Shown one piece after another: positions 49,664 through 63,200 of a stretch of 64,000 nucleotides of DNA. The position numbers and the translations under genes are program-made. Origin of the DNA: Voacanga thouarsii (lineage: Eukaryota; Streptophyta; Magnoliopsida; Gentianales; Apocynaceae); contig JANUWF010001101.1 in NCBI GenBank assembly GCA_026120185.1, forward strand, positions 6,388,001-6,452,000, in the 5' to 3' direction. A model generated the notes under the pieces. The model worked only from the letters and a program-made list of their open reading frames with translations, did not search any database and had not been told where the DNA came from. Numbering within the stretch: position 1 is the first letter of the stretch; each line of letters begins with the position of its first letter.

Positions 49664-49808
49664 ACCCATTGAACTAAACCATCCTCAGCACAGCTATATA
49701 GTATATAAGGGCTCCCAGTTCCACAGCAAGCTTATGCACATGGCCATGGTGCTTACCTAGCCTTTTTGTTTCCACCTGACCGTTTTCCAAAACCTCACCA
49801 AGCCTGAC
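49664..49808 (-). pseudogene. Captured exon: preceding WD40 repeat of a DCAF8-like gene
   Basis: After an acceptor (TTATAG at about 49809-49814) the frame reads VRLGEVLENGQVETKRLGKH and then GHVHKLAVE, matching the DCAF8-like blade before the one at 49395-49520. A one-base loss near 49720 shifts the frame; the remainder (YILYSCAEDGLVQW) is in the next frame. Exon order and splice sites are preserved, so the capture was of genomic DNA, not cDNA. Confidence 0.8.
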
Positions 49809-50157
49809 CTATAATTAGAAGATTGATTCTTATCATGAAAGCTGAAAAGTTCCAAAATTAAGAATGTTGAATTTTAAGAAAGAAACAAATGAATTGACAT
49901 CAAGTTCAAAGATTCTCTACAGAACTAAAAAGCTTCATCTCAACTGTCATAATCAAGGCAGGTAAAGATACTTTCTGCTATAAAATCAGTTTTGCTAGGA
50001 AAGAAGAATGACCATAAGACAATCACAACAGCGCGAGACTAAGATAATTCAAGTGCTACACGCATGCTTTATGATTCATTTCCTTAATTCTTTTCTTTGA
50101 TATTCAAAGAAATTGTAAAAGGACTAATTTTAATGATCCAAAGCCAGTGATTACTAC

Positions 50158-50270
50158 CTCAAAAAGAAGCTCATCAGGCAAGCAGCGGTGAATCAGAGCT
50201 GGATCAACATATGGCCTGCTACTTGCACTACCGAAAGGCACCACTGGCCTAACATTAACCCCATAAAGAT
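50158..50270 (-). pseudogene. Captured exon: start of an F-box domain (FBXO9-like)
   Basis: It lies between an acceptor (TTTATTCCAG) and a donor (GAG|GTAGTA). The frame is open and contains [13 protein letters not shown] and then [14 protein letters not shown], where LPDELLFE is the beginning of an F-box. The closest family I recall is the plant FBXO9-like F-box proteins, subunits of SCF ubiquitin ligases. It comes from a different gene than the WD exons. Confidence 0.65.
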
Positions 50271-51458
50271 CTGGAATAAAAGAACACCCACATTCAATAA
50301 GGTGAAGACACTCAAAAGACTACTATCTAGAACCTTACTTCGCTGTAGAATAAAGCTCCATAAAAAATGGGATAAAAGCTATATGCTTCCAAATTCCTAG
50401 GAGTTAGTATAGCTAGTAGGGTAAAGAAAAAAGATGGTAAGGGATGGAGGAAAAACCAAGCCATGGCCTCTATGTTACGAAAAATTTTGCAGCTCTCAGT
50501 CGTGAAGCCAATTCAATCTCTATTGTAAGCTTCAAGTTGTATTCTGAAAAAGTAGATATTGATTCACAGTAAGACAAACAAACTCATAGTACATAAAAAA
50601 AAAATGGAATGTCCACTGAAATAATTTTTCCAATAATTCCATTCAGTTCATCAAACACCAAAAGCCGAAAAACTACGACATATGAATTCAAACTGATTCC
50701 ATATATGACAAAATGCAAAAGCTAAACCAAAATAAAATAAGATAAAAGTTCTGTGCCTAATTTGTACTCCCATAAAATCTAGAAAATAAAATAAAATAAG
50801 CCCTAAATCCAACATATCAAAGGAACAGATAAAACTTCACCACACTGAGAAACCTAACTCATGAAAACAGAAAATACCTACAAGAATTACATTAAAAGGC
50901 CAAACGATTACCTAGCAAAACTCTCAGACCTATTACATATAACGCACACTACAACAGTGTGGTTCTCTTGTCTCCGGCGACAATGCCTTCGCTCACCTCT
51001 ATGCCTCCTTCAAAGAGGGCATCGAAGCGGCACTTCAAGTTGGTACACCCATGGAATCCACCACCAGCCCTTCAACTGATGGACACAGACAACTCTCTTT
51101 AACTACTTCTTGAGCATCATCTTGAACCGGCTCGGAGTGGCACTGTGGTTCAGTCTCCTCACTCAATTGACTACTTCCAAACCATAGAACAGAAGTTGGG
51201 GAGAAAAGGTTGTGGGACTCTTCGCAAGATGCGATATCTATGAAGCTTAATCAGAGAGATGTCGGAGAGAATTTGGAGTATGGGGGTTGAACTTAATAGG
51301 TAAACAAATTCGAAGAGCCAACTATGGATTATATGGGTTCTACAAAGAAGAACAGGGGAGATGTTGGGTTTTCGAGAAGTTCTAGAAATAAATGAAGTAA
51401 AGATTGTAGGGAAAAAAAACAAATATAAATTAACATATATCAATATATTTGGGCATGA

Positions 51459-51577
51459 GTTGCTATGTGTCAATACCATACAAAGCCAAGTGTCATAACA
51501 GAAACATTCCTATTCAGAGTTGCTATGTGTCAATACCATACAAAGTCAAATGTTATAATAGAAACATTCCTCTTCAG
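51459..51577. repeat. Tandem duplication of 59 bp at the Helitron 5' end
   Basis: Two adjacent copies begin GAGTTGCTATGTGTCAATACC (first 20 bases the anchor) and end AACATTCCTMTTCAG, with a handful of differences. Confidence 0.93.
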
Positions 51578-51593
51578 CTTTTATATATATAGA

Positions 51594-51966
51594 TTTGTTG
51601 TAGGAGAATAATGATTCTTTTAATATCAACTCAATCTTAAACTTTAATTTAATTAAAATTAATTTCAATATAAATAGTTTTCATTTTTCAAAATGCACAA
51701 TATATCATATTTTCTCCTTCCTTAATGATTAGTTCCACACGCATTTAATAATATTTTTAAAATTTTAACAAATTTATTTTAATCAAATCTTTATAGATGT
51801 ACAGTCTAATCATTCTCATTTCAATTCTTCTTTAATTAATTAATTATATGAGAAGGTAACATGTAAATTGAGTAGAGTTTTGAGGGGGTGAAATGCATTT
51901 AACCCAACTATAGGGTTTTCTCTGGGTCGCCGCCGAACATCGCTTTGCCTCTGTCTCTCTGAGACA
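51594..51966. other. AT-rich spacer upstream of the mTERF copy
   Basis: No coding sequence. 51660-51820 resembles 42360-42520 in word order and may be a dispersed repeat. The last about 100 bases would be the promoter/5' UTR of the mTERF copy. Confidence 0.45.
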
Positions 51967-53494
51967 ATGATTTCTAGGCTTCACATCAACGGCGGTCGGC
52001 GGTTTTTCTCATTCGAATCTTTGTGCCGATACGCCTCAAACTCAGCAGCGCAGCCACCATGCCAGACCTCTTTCTTGGTGGATTACCTCATCAAGTCACT
52101 TGGGTTGTCGAAAGATGAAGCTCTCTCCGCCACAGAAAAGGTAACTCTCTGGAGATCCTCTAGAAATGACCCTGACTCGGTTGTCAATTTCCTTCAGAAT
52201 CTGGGTTTAAACAAAATCCAGATCAGAAGCATTGTTTCTCCACACCCGAGATTACTGACATCCAATGTCGAAAAAAACCCTTCAACCCAAAATTCAGGTC
52301 GTCGGAGACCTTGGAATGTCAGGGTCGGATTTTTTTGGGTTCCTGATGAGTTATAAGTCTTTTTTAGATAGATCACTGAACTCCGAAGTCAGACCTCCCA
52401 TTGAATATTTGAGAAATTTGTTGGGTAGTGATGAAAAAACAGTTATGGCTGTAAAGAGAGCCAGTTATTTTATTGAAGCTTCTGCGCCCAAAGCAAGAGC
52501 ATCAAATGTGGAGTTGCTGCAGAAGATAGGTGTATCTGAAGAGGATATTTTCCGCACGATCCTTGATGAGCCAAGGAAATTTAGGCTTGAGGTGTGGTTG
52601 TACAGATTCGGGGATGATTCTTGGTATTTTGTTCAACCCAAGGCTTTTTGTCGTGGACTTTCTGTAGTTTATTCCGGGGAAATACTCCTCCATCTTGATC
52701 TCAATTTAGCACAAAAATTAAAGAATTATTAAATTTTATATAATTATAATAAAAAATAATTATTCTATTTTTGAATAAAAATAATTTTTTATTAATTAAA
52801 TTAAGAATATATTTAATGAGTTAAATATTTACTGAATAATTAAACAAAAAATAAATTAAGAATATATTAAGTAAATGCATTCTAGATTTATAAAATTAAT
52901 AAATAATTTAGTATAATAAAAATAGAAATTTTTGACATTTTTCTTAGGACGGAAGAATACTTGGGTGAACTTGATTTATATGAACCAAGTATTTTAAAAT
53001 ATTATATTTTTTAAAAATATATAATTTTTACTGTATATAATACAATATTTGAGACGGTAATCTATCGTAAATTAAATCCATGCAAATATTTTTTGTTTAT
53101 TCCCACCCTAAGTAGTTGGAGTTTTCAGAAGCTTTGGTTGGTCTGATGCCATTACATTTAAGGTGTTCGGGAAATTTCCTTGTATTAGAAGTACATCAGA
53201 AGATAAATTGAGAGAAGTTTGGAACTTTTTCACCGTAGAACTTGGATACAGACCTACTCAGCTAAATATCCATCATTTTTTAATCTCAAATTCAAGAGGG
53301 TAAAACTGAGGAGCCATGTTCTGCAAATTCTGAATGAGAAGAAATTGAACAAGAGTAAATGTGGTCTTGCTTCTGTTTTGCTCATGACCCAATCCAAGTT
53401 TATAAATAACTATCTTTTGCCCTATAAGAATGATATACCTGATGTGTTCAATTCATACTTCAAAATCAGAGGTGGGGAGACAGGAATTCTTTGA
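51967..53494 (+). pseudogene. mTERF-family gene copy 1, disrupted
   Basis: mTERF proteins are helical-repeat nucleic-acid-binding proteins of mitochondria and chloroplasts. From ATG at 51967 come a short Arg/Ser-rich presequence and then the family start FLVDYLIKSLGLSKDEALSA, followed by PDSVVNFLQNLGLNKIQIRS and HPRLL. An A7 run at 52271-52277 carries one base too many, and the frame moves to the one ending at 52732. The mTERF segments there include LQPKIQVVGDLG and VELLQKIGVSEEDIF. About 410 bp of very AT-rich DNA (52695-53107) then interrupts the region where the family continues. The C-terminal part returns at 53112-53494 (GVFRSFGWSD, then after another shift HVLQILNEKKL and LLPYKNDIPDVF). 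Two shifts and an insertion make it a pseudogene, unless the A7 is a sequencing error and splicing removes the insert. Confidence 0.87.
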
Positions 53495-53639
53495 TTTGAC
53501 TGAGGTCTAGATATTACACTGCTTTGGATGTTCTTGCGGTTTAATTTTTTGTGGCAATTAACCACTTATCAACTTCCGGGTAAATTTGCTCTCTGAACTT
53601 CCATGTAAAAGATGTATTTAGATTGCATTACTTCAAAAT

Positions 53640-54440
53640 CAAGAGGAGTTTTTCCATTTTGTATTCTATGACTCCCCAGTGATGAAAGAAAAAGTTGGTC
53701 GGCTCTAAAGAAATTTCCTCATGACATCTTCACCCAAGGTAATGGCATCAAATGCCGAATTGTTCCAGAAAGTAGGATTCTCTTCAGAGTTCAGAGAATG
53801 TTTCCTGTTTGACTTTTAGAAAAGCTCCGTCTGGTTTCAGGATGTGTTACACGGCAGAGAAGAATATTTTGGGATTCTCGAGTCAGACATGTCTTAGCAC
53901 AGAGTTCTAGTGATTTCTTGCCATGTGAAGATAACAATCAATTTGAAATTGGGAGTTTTGATGAACCTCTTATTTATCTGGTGCAACTCTCTGTTACATG
54001 GTCAAAATGGATGTAAACCTGATTAATTTCGTTTCACACACTGGTACTTTCAAATCTTCAGTTTGGAGAAAAGGGTCAAACAGGTACAGGTGTATGAGGT
54101 TCTGAAAATTCTGAAAGAGAAGTAGTTGAAGAAGTGGAAACCATGTTTCCTAGAGTTTTATGCATATTTTGGGTAATGTTCCATTTTTATATATATTTTG
54201 AGTAACATTCCATCACAAATGTTCTTATCACCCCTGTAAAAACATATTTTGAATATGTTGTTACCACTCCTGTGAAGGATATAAATTACAGAATATTTAA
54301 TGTAAAATGAGAAATTGAATCTATGATTTCATGGGTGCACCTGTTGAGTTTAATGCATGTTGGAGAAATTTGTTGCTGATTTCTTGTTCGCAATGAGAAT
54401 GAAATACCTGATGTTTTCCACCCATCAGAAACTCTTGGAC
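53640..54440 (+). pseudogene. mTERF-family gene copy 2, remnant
   Basis: Short pieces repeat the order of copy 1: ASNAELFQKVGFSSE near 53750, SLEKRVKQVQVYEVLKILKE near 54065-54125, and NEIPDVF near 54395. Between them most of the sequence is unrecognisable and full of stops. It is a tandem duplicate decayed far beyond copy 1, as is common in plant mTERF clusters. Confidence 0.7.
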
Positions 54441-55232
54441 GAGAACACAACTTTTATTTGACTCAAATCTGGGTTTTTCTTTGTTTTACTTGTTGATACC
54501 GATATCTTCGCTTTAACTTTCTTTTCTCGTCATTTCTTGCTGGAACCGTTTTACAGCTTAGCCTTCGGAATGCTCTCAACTGGAACCATTTTACAGATCC
54601 CTCCCTGCTGAGGTTGTTTACAAGCTCAACAATGATACCACTAAGCAGCTATGTTTCTCTTAGTCTCCCTATTCTTATATGGATGACTTGAGGCCTGCCT
54701 ATGAGGGGTTCTTCTCAGTTATCCTTCAATTTGTTCGCTCGAACTTTGCAATGAGTGCCTCGGTGTTTTCGGGAGTCTGGAACTTCCAGGCGACTGCCCC
54801 TCTTTTGGTAGTGGCCAAACAGCTTATGGTGCTTTAACTTTGCAAATCCTTTTTCTTTTTTCTTTTTTCCTTTTTCCGACATCCCATTCAATGTGTGTGA
54901 GAGAGGTCGGACACTGAATTCCAAGAGAAGAATGAGAACAGAATCTTTACATTTTCGGTTGAGATATAATAAAAGGGTAATGTAATATATAAATGAATTC
55001 CGAATTCAAGCAAACGCCAACCCAGAGCTCTAACCAGTCCTGACAATTAAAGAAAATTTCCGTTTACAAGAACTTCAGGAAGAGAGCAGAGAATGCTTGT
55101 CTAAAACTTAGCTATCCTGAAATCATCAGCTACTTCCCAACTTGGATTCCTAGTCTAGTAATGCAAACAGAGGTATTCAACCTTCCAAAGGGTAATAGAT
55201 CTCATTTTGGCGGTTGGTTTCAATAAAGTTGC
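54441..55232. other. Spacer and 3' flank of the SAM carrier gene
   Basis: No gene is recognised. 54960-55232 probably includes the 3' UTR of the minus-strand carrier gene. A T-rich run lies at 54850-54880. Confidence 0.5.
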
Positions 55233-58200
55233 TTACTCCGCCTTCCAAGAATCTGAATTGTCGTCCCCCAGGCACCTCCTGGCAAGCATGCTTTTCGTCC
55301 TCTCCAGAACGCCAAAGAAGATGGAGCCTCCTATACCTAACCACAGTACTCTCGCACCCATCCCCTGCAGCACAACAGCCAAAACCAGTCACAGTAAAAA
55401 ATAAAGAGAGAATTATATCCAATATATACAAGTTAGTTTTCTCTTATATGATTTAAAGAATGTTTTAAGTCCTCTAAGGGATCCAAGACAAAATCTGATC
55501 AAGAATCTAGGAAGGTAGCATTTGATTTTTGATTACTAGTATTTAAAAAAATTAAAAATCTTTTTTAAAAAAAATTGAAAACCCAATATAACCACCATTA
55601 CTGTCATAAATGATGAAAGACTCCCCAAGTCAGCCTCATGTGAAAGGAATCATTGTTCAGCATCAATGCCACACTAAATCCTTCACATAAGTTGATTGGA
55701 ACACAAACATTGCTTAAAAGAGATGGCTTGCAGCTTTTCTAAAGGCATCAAAAGCTGCTAAGAGTCATATTCACATAAAATCATGCAATAAGGAAAACTT
55801 TAAAAACAGGATTAGCGCACACAAGCAGATCAACTATGACCTGTAGAAAAGTTTGGTGATTATCCCTATTGGAATGACGTAAAATAAATGTAAAACAGTC
55901 CATTCGTTTAAATGTATTTCATTTTTTAGAATAATAAAAACTAGATGTTTTGGTAATTAAAGAAATAGCATTGCATTTTTTAGTGGTATGTGTCTCCAGT
56001 TCACATAGAAGCAAAGACAACCCCACAAAATGATAGGTCACAATTCATCAGAGAGAAACAAAAATGAGTAGGTCACAATTGTTATAATCATATATCTTTG
56101 TCGAATTTGCAAAACAATATGTACCTTATTTTTAAGGGTAACCAAATGCAAAATGATCAAATATACACTAGAAAAGCATCCAAGTTGTTAAATTATCAAA
56201 GATACAAGAAAGCTGGCTGCAAACAGCTCCTGAAACTCTTGTTAAGTTTGAAGCTCAATGTCTTGCAGGGTAAAAATGTATTCTACCCTTAAAATTAAAT
56301 GCAATTTAATGCCCAAAACTTGCAGTACAAATTAATACAAATCCAGAACACATCAGGAGAGATTCAGGAAATAATCCCTAATACGCCCATTTAGTGGTGA
56401 AATGACAAACAATTACCATTGGCCCTTTATTTTGTTTTATTCTACTCCCAGTAGAGAAGTACCAGTGAAAGCTAATATGAAGAATTTGTGTTCCCATTAT
56501 GGGGTATCAATGAGGTATTCCAGCTTTTGATAATTCACTGAAGTTTAGATATTATAACATTGACCTCTAACTATAGGTTCAAAATGAATAAAAGGAACAA
56601 AAAATGCTAACGGTACTACAATTTACAAATCATAAATCCAGGGAGAATATACATAGAGCCACACCTTAAAAAGAGCAGATGTTCCCTCTTCTCTTGCTAT
56701 AGAACGAAGACAGTGGCAAATACCTTCGTACCGCTTTGCAGAACCCTGAAGTGACATGTGCACACTACATAACTAAGGAGGAGCATTTAAAATCATTTAT
56801 AGGGAAAAAATGAAGAGATAAGCATGATTTATGTCAACCACACCTGAATCATCAGCCTGGTCTTTATCACATCCAGAGGAGTTGTTATAGCTCCGGTTAT
56901 AGCACCTTCACATTTAAAATTTAAACAAATCAAAGAAATTGTGAGAATTATGCTGCTGACAGCCAATAGTGAAGATCAAAGACATAAGAGGTGACTATCT
57001 CTGACACATTGTTCTTTTGCATTCTTTATATGACAAATACAATTCACAATATCCAAAATTAGGGAATTCATACAATATGAGTAAACATCCTGTTAAACAA
57101 TGGATAAACATGTAGCAAGCTGATAACTTTCGCATGAAAATCCAGTCCCTTGCGGCAAAAGCCTTCTAGGGGATACTATAGGTATAGAAGTGAGTCTTTG
57201 ACCTCTGTCAAGGTCAAAGACTTCTTTAACAACAACTCACCCCTAAATAACCGAAGAAGATTTACAACTTTGACCAATTTAAGCAAGCAAGCAAAGAGGA
57301 GAGGACAATTGGGACTCGCATGAGGCATTACTCTGTTAAGTGTTCATATTGAAATTTAGTCACAATATCTTATTCAGCATTTACCATTCCAGTAAGCAAT
57401 GACCAAAAGGAAACGGAGAAAAATGAAATGTGCAACAGACAAACGAATTTGATATTAAAAAGAAAAAAAAATCGACTGAAATATATAAATCAGTTTACTA
57501 GAGACTCTCTCACAAGCAATGGAGGACATATCTTCAATCTAGAAGCAAAAGATATTCTAACAACTCGCAAACCACCAACATAATTGGATATGAAAAAACA
57601 CCAAAAAGAAAGAAGGTACAGTTACCTGCAAAGGCTCCAATCATTGCATTCTCAGGATCGTTCAAATCTCTTTTAGCCTACAAAAGATTAAGAGAAAACA
57701 GGAAAACAAAAAAGAACACCTTTTACTGAACTTCAAAATTTTATGCAAATTTAGATGCCACAAACTCAAATGTAAGAAAGCATCTCTTTTTATTGTCAAG
57801 ATAAACAAATTCATTGTTAATAATGGATTCCTATAAAAAAATAATTGTAAGAACATGTTTCTAATCTGATCATGGGACAATTTTCCATTATCTACTGAAA
57901 AAAAAAAAGAATATTATTTCATTGAACACTTGAAGGACACAAATATAAGCTGAATGTCTCAAGTATAAAAGTGCTGCTTTTAGGGCTCGTTTAATAAAAA
58001 TGAAATCTGAATACTAAATTCTGAATATTTAAGTATTGAATTATGAAAACTGAAGTTTGAAGACTGAATCTGAACTATGAAGTTTGAATTAATTATAATT
58101 TATTTTTACACTATATTTTATTACAATTTAGATTAAATATAAAGGAATATTAATAATTAGATGAGTATTAACATATTCAGACTTCAGACTTAAGTAACTT

Positions 58201-60236
58201 TCAATTCACTTAAAATTTATAACCGGATTTTAGTACATCTTAATTAATTAAGTAATAACAAAAACCTGTTATCAAATGTACTTAATTAATTAAGTACTTA
58301 ATATTAGTCATTATCAAACACACTTACTAAAATAAGTACTTAATTCATTCAGTTTTAAGTGCTGAATTGGATTATCAAACAGGCCCCTATTGATTGAAAT
58401 CAAACTAATTTTGGCTTTATAAGTGCTGAATTTTACTCCTATCAAAATCAGGAAGCAATGTAATCATTCTCCCCAATGAATGAAAAGCTACAAGCGTTGA
58501 AAGTTAACCAGAGAATTGGAAGATATCAATTGACTTACAGCTAACTTATACCCCACTCTCAGCTGCTCATATATGCAGAACTGAATAGCATCAAAAGGCA
58601 AGTCTCTCAATAAAAAGGATCCATACCCCTACAGTAGCAAAAATAAAAGATCAAGACAAATGTGCAATTAAGTATTCCAGAAGTAAATAGATCTTCTCTA
58701 AACTTTATAGCATCATAAAAGGACCTAAAGCATCTGACAAAAATGAGAATCAGGGAAGCATATCATACTGCATAGAGGCCTTTATAGCCTTCCTTGGCTA
58801 CAATACAGCACACTGCATCAGGGGCTGAAGCAAATTGCCCGGTCTGCATCCTTTGTTTTACAACCTACAAAGCTTTAACAAAATAAGCCTGGAAAACAAA
58901 ACCCAAAAAAATGAGGTAGGATAAATGATTTCAAGTACCTCTGTTGGGACACGAACAATAGAAGAAGCAGCCCCACCCACTGCACCTGCCACCTAATAAA
59001 TATTCTTAAAATCCTTTCACATTACAACAAACCCTACAAACAACATTTAGAAACTTGGCAAACTTTTTCCCTTTGTTTCTTAATTGATAAGTAAAAGCTG
59101 AAGAAATAAAGACTAAGAATGACCCCAAACAAATTAGTAATCAACTATATTATTGCCCTACAAGTAAATCAAAATAATGATTTTCCAAAAAAAGGAATCC
59201 ATAAATGTAGCACGGAAATATCATTTAGTCCTGCTAGGACAAGACTTCAAAGTAGCAAAACAGCCTGACTAGAACAACACAACATTGATTATCATTTTTA
59301 AGAATGTTTAGTCGGAAAGTAGCCCTCTGATGCATAAGCATATATGCATCTAGATTAGAATGAAATTAAATCCTGCTGGACAACATACAGTAACTTGCTT
59401 CTCTTCAAACTGAGTATTAACATGTAAATATTTGCACTTAGCTATAGAGTCCCAAACAAGTATAATTCAACAAAAGCTCTAAGGTGTGCTTAGTTATAGA
59501 ACTAACCAGATGAGCTAAGGCACTAAGATTTTCAGGGAAGCTCTGTAGCAATTTTTGTTTTGCAGGTTCATATACACCAACAAATATTGCTGATGCCCTG
59601 CCCAAAAAAAAAAAATACCATTCATATTTTCAGAGATCCGCTACAATATCTTTAAAAGGTGTTCCCAACAAATATTATACCTCCAAATTTCCAGGAAAAT
59701 TTTTTTTGAAAAGAAATAACTGCAACCAGGGACAATTAAATCTAATTATGCTATTCTTAACAATGAAGTTAGCAGTAGTATCATAAGGCATATATAAGAT
59801 TGCCATCCATCATGTAGTCAAAGCAGAAATACCTAGATGGTACATTCAGAGATTAAGCAATGTTATAGGAATAAAAATTCCGAACATAATATTTCTCCCG
59901 CATAAATTTTTGCTATGCCCTGCCAAGCAAATAAAAAACATTGCATCACCTGCCGCTTCCTTACATCTCTACATACCTATGCTATTACCTGCCAAGGAAG
60001 AGTATGCAACAGACAATATAAAACTGAATACATAAATTACAAGATCTACAACCGCAAGAACAGAACTTTCCACACATATGGTTAAGTAATTTGTATTTAA
60101 CAGATGTCATAAGAGCTTAAGTTGAATAAGCTAGTGTTTTCATTACGTAATCTCCTGCACACATGCAAGTTTGGACATCTTTAGACATATCTTTGCTCAT
60201 GTGGACCCAAAAAAAAATGATAAACACTTTATCTCA

Positions 60237-60285
<49 letters not shown>

Positions 60286-63200
60286 ATCAAAAGTCCTAAA
60301 CCAAAGAGACGAAGCAGATTTTGTTAATATCCCAAGTGCATATCCTGTTATGGCACATAGAAGCACATGAAGTTTCGATTTCTAAGAAAACTGTAATTGC
60401 TGTTTCCCAGGAACATTTAAGAGGGCCCTAATTCTTTTTTGCAATGATTGAAGGTATAATCGACATCTTCCCAGTGATGTATTGGGTTATGCAACACCAA
60501 ATGAGTGTATCCTCAAAGGAATTATCCTTCCAGTTTCAAATTGAGGACCTGGGACAGGGAAGGTTTTGCATTTGATGCCCAACAACTGTTTCCCTTAAAT
60601 CAAACTAGAAGTGGGTAATTAATCTCTCTTGGAAATTAGGAATGATTCCACTAGTTCCCTAAGAAATGAAATGCCAAAGAAAAAAAGATGTTGTGCAGTG
60701 AGTAATATTGCACCAAATTTTCATAGAACTTGGGGTATTTTTTCGAAGTCATAGTGAATTTCGTATGCATTTTGTTTTGCCGTTCGCTAATGCAGGAAAT
60801 GCATCCCAATTGTGAAACTGTCACTCTAGTCAACAATAAAAGATGAAAAGAGGAAAAACATATCTGCATCCGGGTGAAGATAAAGATCTTCTGGACAATA
60901 ATAGGAAAATAAAAATATTAAACAAGAGGAAAAAAAATTGCAAACTTTCAGACAAACTATATCTAACAAGCATTCTGAAATCAAAAGCAGGCAATGCAGC
61001 TTGGTAAATTTTTTCAAACTACGAGCAAGAACATCGTTATCAATTTTAAAAATAGAAAAATGAAATGCACTTATGAGAACTTACGGCAGGACACCTGCTA
61101 GGTTCCCAGCCAATCCCAAGTACAGACCCCTCCAAACAATCTTTCCCCCACCACAAACTGCCACATGCAAAACCACGGGGATACACCAAATTGGTTCAGT
61201 AAAGAAGAAATAAGTTATCGCCCCACTATTCTAAAAGAAAGTGGATCCCTATTGTTATCATCTAAAGTTAATAACAAGGATGACAGCAGCATGAAGAGAA
61301 AGAACAAAACCAACCGGCTTGAAGTCTTGTTTTTATTGTGTCGATTGGATACAAAGCAGATTCTACAACAACACCAGCAGCAGCCCCAGCCACAGCACCC
61401 TCTGCAAAAACCACAGGATGATCCTTTTAACCAGAAGAATAACAGCGTGTTAACAGGAAGTTTACCAATCTTTTATTACGAAACCTCTGTTAAATTTTCA
61501 ATTTTATTGCTATCTCATAAAGACCAGCAATTTCCTCAAGAAGATACATTATTACGACGCTAAATATTAAGGACTCAATATTCTTATCAACTTGTCATCA
61601 AGTTTGAGTTTGGTTTATACTCACACAAATATTGATCTATTGAAAAATTATTGGTTGTATATGTTAAGTGTGTGTATAGATAATAAGTTAAGTTACCATG
61701 CTCAACAGCTTAAAATTTTTATGAGCTGGTAAAACAGCAGGCATTATGCTGGCAGCACGAATGCAAGATTTTGGTAAGGTCAGTTTCATCTATATGGAAG
61801 ACTTCATTTTTCCTTCTTGATAGCAAGTAAAAAGAACAAATCTTTCAAAATGGAGAAAGACATTGAGCATAGAATATGCCCTTAACTCAGGCAAATCTAT
61901 ATGTTGTTTCCTGATAATATTCTTCTCTCACAAAGAAATGTACTACTCCTAAGCAAATAAGAATTCCCAGTAACAAATTGTTTAACAAAATACGCATGGC
62001 AGAGTAGAATCTTTGGCATTTGCATTCTTCATAAAAGAAATTTATAAAGATCACCACTGAAACATATTAAATATTAAATATTATGACTCTATATTCATGT
62101 TGGAAAGTATTGTTGAACCATACCCCATAGAAGGTGCAAAAAATCAAAAGGTGTATGTTCTTTGTGGATGGCCACCACAGCACTTCTTTTTGCATCTTGT
62201 GGACCACAAGTCTTATACTTCATTGTGTCTGCTAGAAAGGACATGTGTCCAATACAAAAAGTTTACAGAATCATTAGATCTAAAACTTTTAATTGTTTCT
62301 GCCCCCAGGAAATTAGAGAAGGCATCAACATTAGCATAAGAAAAGCTAACTACAGAGTAAAGAACAGCTTTAATAATACAACTAAAGGGATAACCTAATG
62401 GCACTTTTAGGCCTCCTAACTAAATCAAAAGAAAATACTTCGTCCCAAAAAGAAAGGCCTACTTCTATTTCCACCAATTAAGAAATATAGTTAATGAAAT
62501 CATCTTTTCTTAGTATTTTCCTCATATACACTTTCATTAAATGGCTCATGTTACTAAATTATTTTGAAACTATGTAATTCTAACTACTTTTTCTTATAAT
62601 TTCCTTTTCCCAACTAGAACAATTAATGCTTTTGTCAATAACTAAAGAGTATTTGTTGATAAAGATGTACATTAACTAGGGGCATCTTAGGAATGACATA
62701 TTAACTACCCTTTGAAAAAGGAAAAAGGAAACACGAAATAGGAAATATGCCTATAATTTGGGGCAAATGAAAAAAGAAATTAGGCCTATCTTTGTGGGAT
62801 GGGGGTGTAAAAAACACAGTTCTCATATAACTTTTGGATCATCATTCACTATTCTAATTATTCATAAGATTGTAGTTTTCATGAGGTTATTGGGATTAAA
62901 TTCTTTTCCTATTCATTCTTGATAGGATGTAATGTGTTGAGTGAATCTCATCATTCCCTCTTAATGGTGGGGTGATACCTCTCCTATACCATACATTTGT
63001 TGCTACATTGTGTTCCTTTGTACTGGTTCTTCTCGTAAGGGCCTCCACTACAGATCATATTCATTCAATTCATGGTAACAGGTCTAAATCCAAGTTGCAT
63101 GGTAACATTTTTTCTGCCTTCCAATTAATTCCTGCCAATATATACCAGGTCTCTAATACTAAAATCAATTTTTTTTTTTTTTGTTAAAAAAAAAACACTT

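Larger units (their letters stand above)
47636..51593 (-). mobile_element. Non-autonomous Helitron with captured host exons
   Basis: On the - strand the element starts TCTATATATATAAAAGC at 51593 and is preceded by A. It ends CTAGT at 47636 and is followed by T, so it sits between A and T with no target duplication. A perfect 7 bp hairpin (CCCGAAC / GTTCGGG, loop of 3; 47649-47665) lies 8 bases before the CTAGT end. These are the three hallmarks of a Helitron. No Rep/helicase is inside. The cargo, all in the element's own direction, includes exons of a DCAF8-like and an F-box gene. A 59 bp tandem duplication lies near the 5' end. Confidence 0.85.

Noticed and set aside
61165..61563. Plus-strand ORF of 132 codons
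   Set aside because: It runs across an exon and introns of the minus-strand SAM carrier gene in antisense and is Gln-rich from the complement of an alanine-rich exon.
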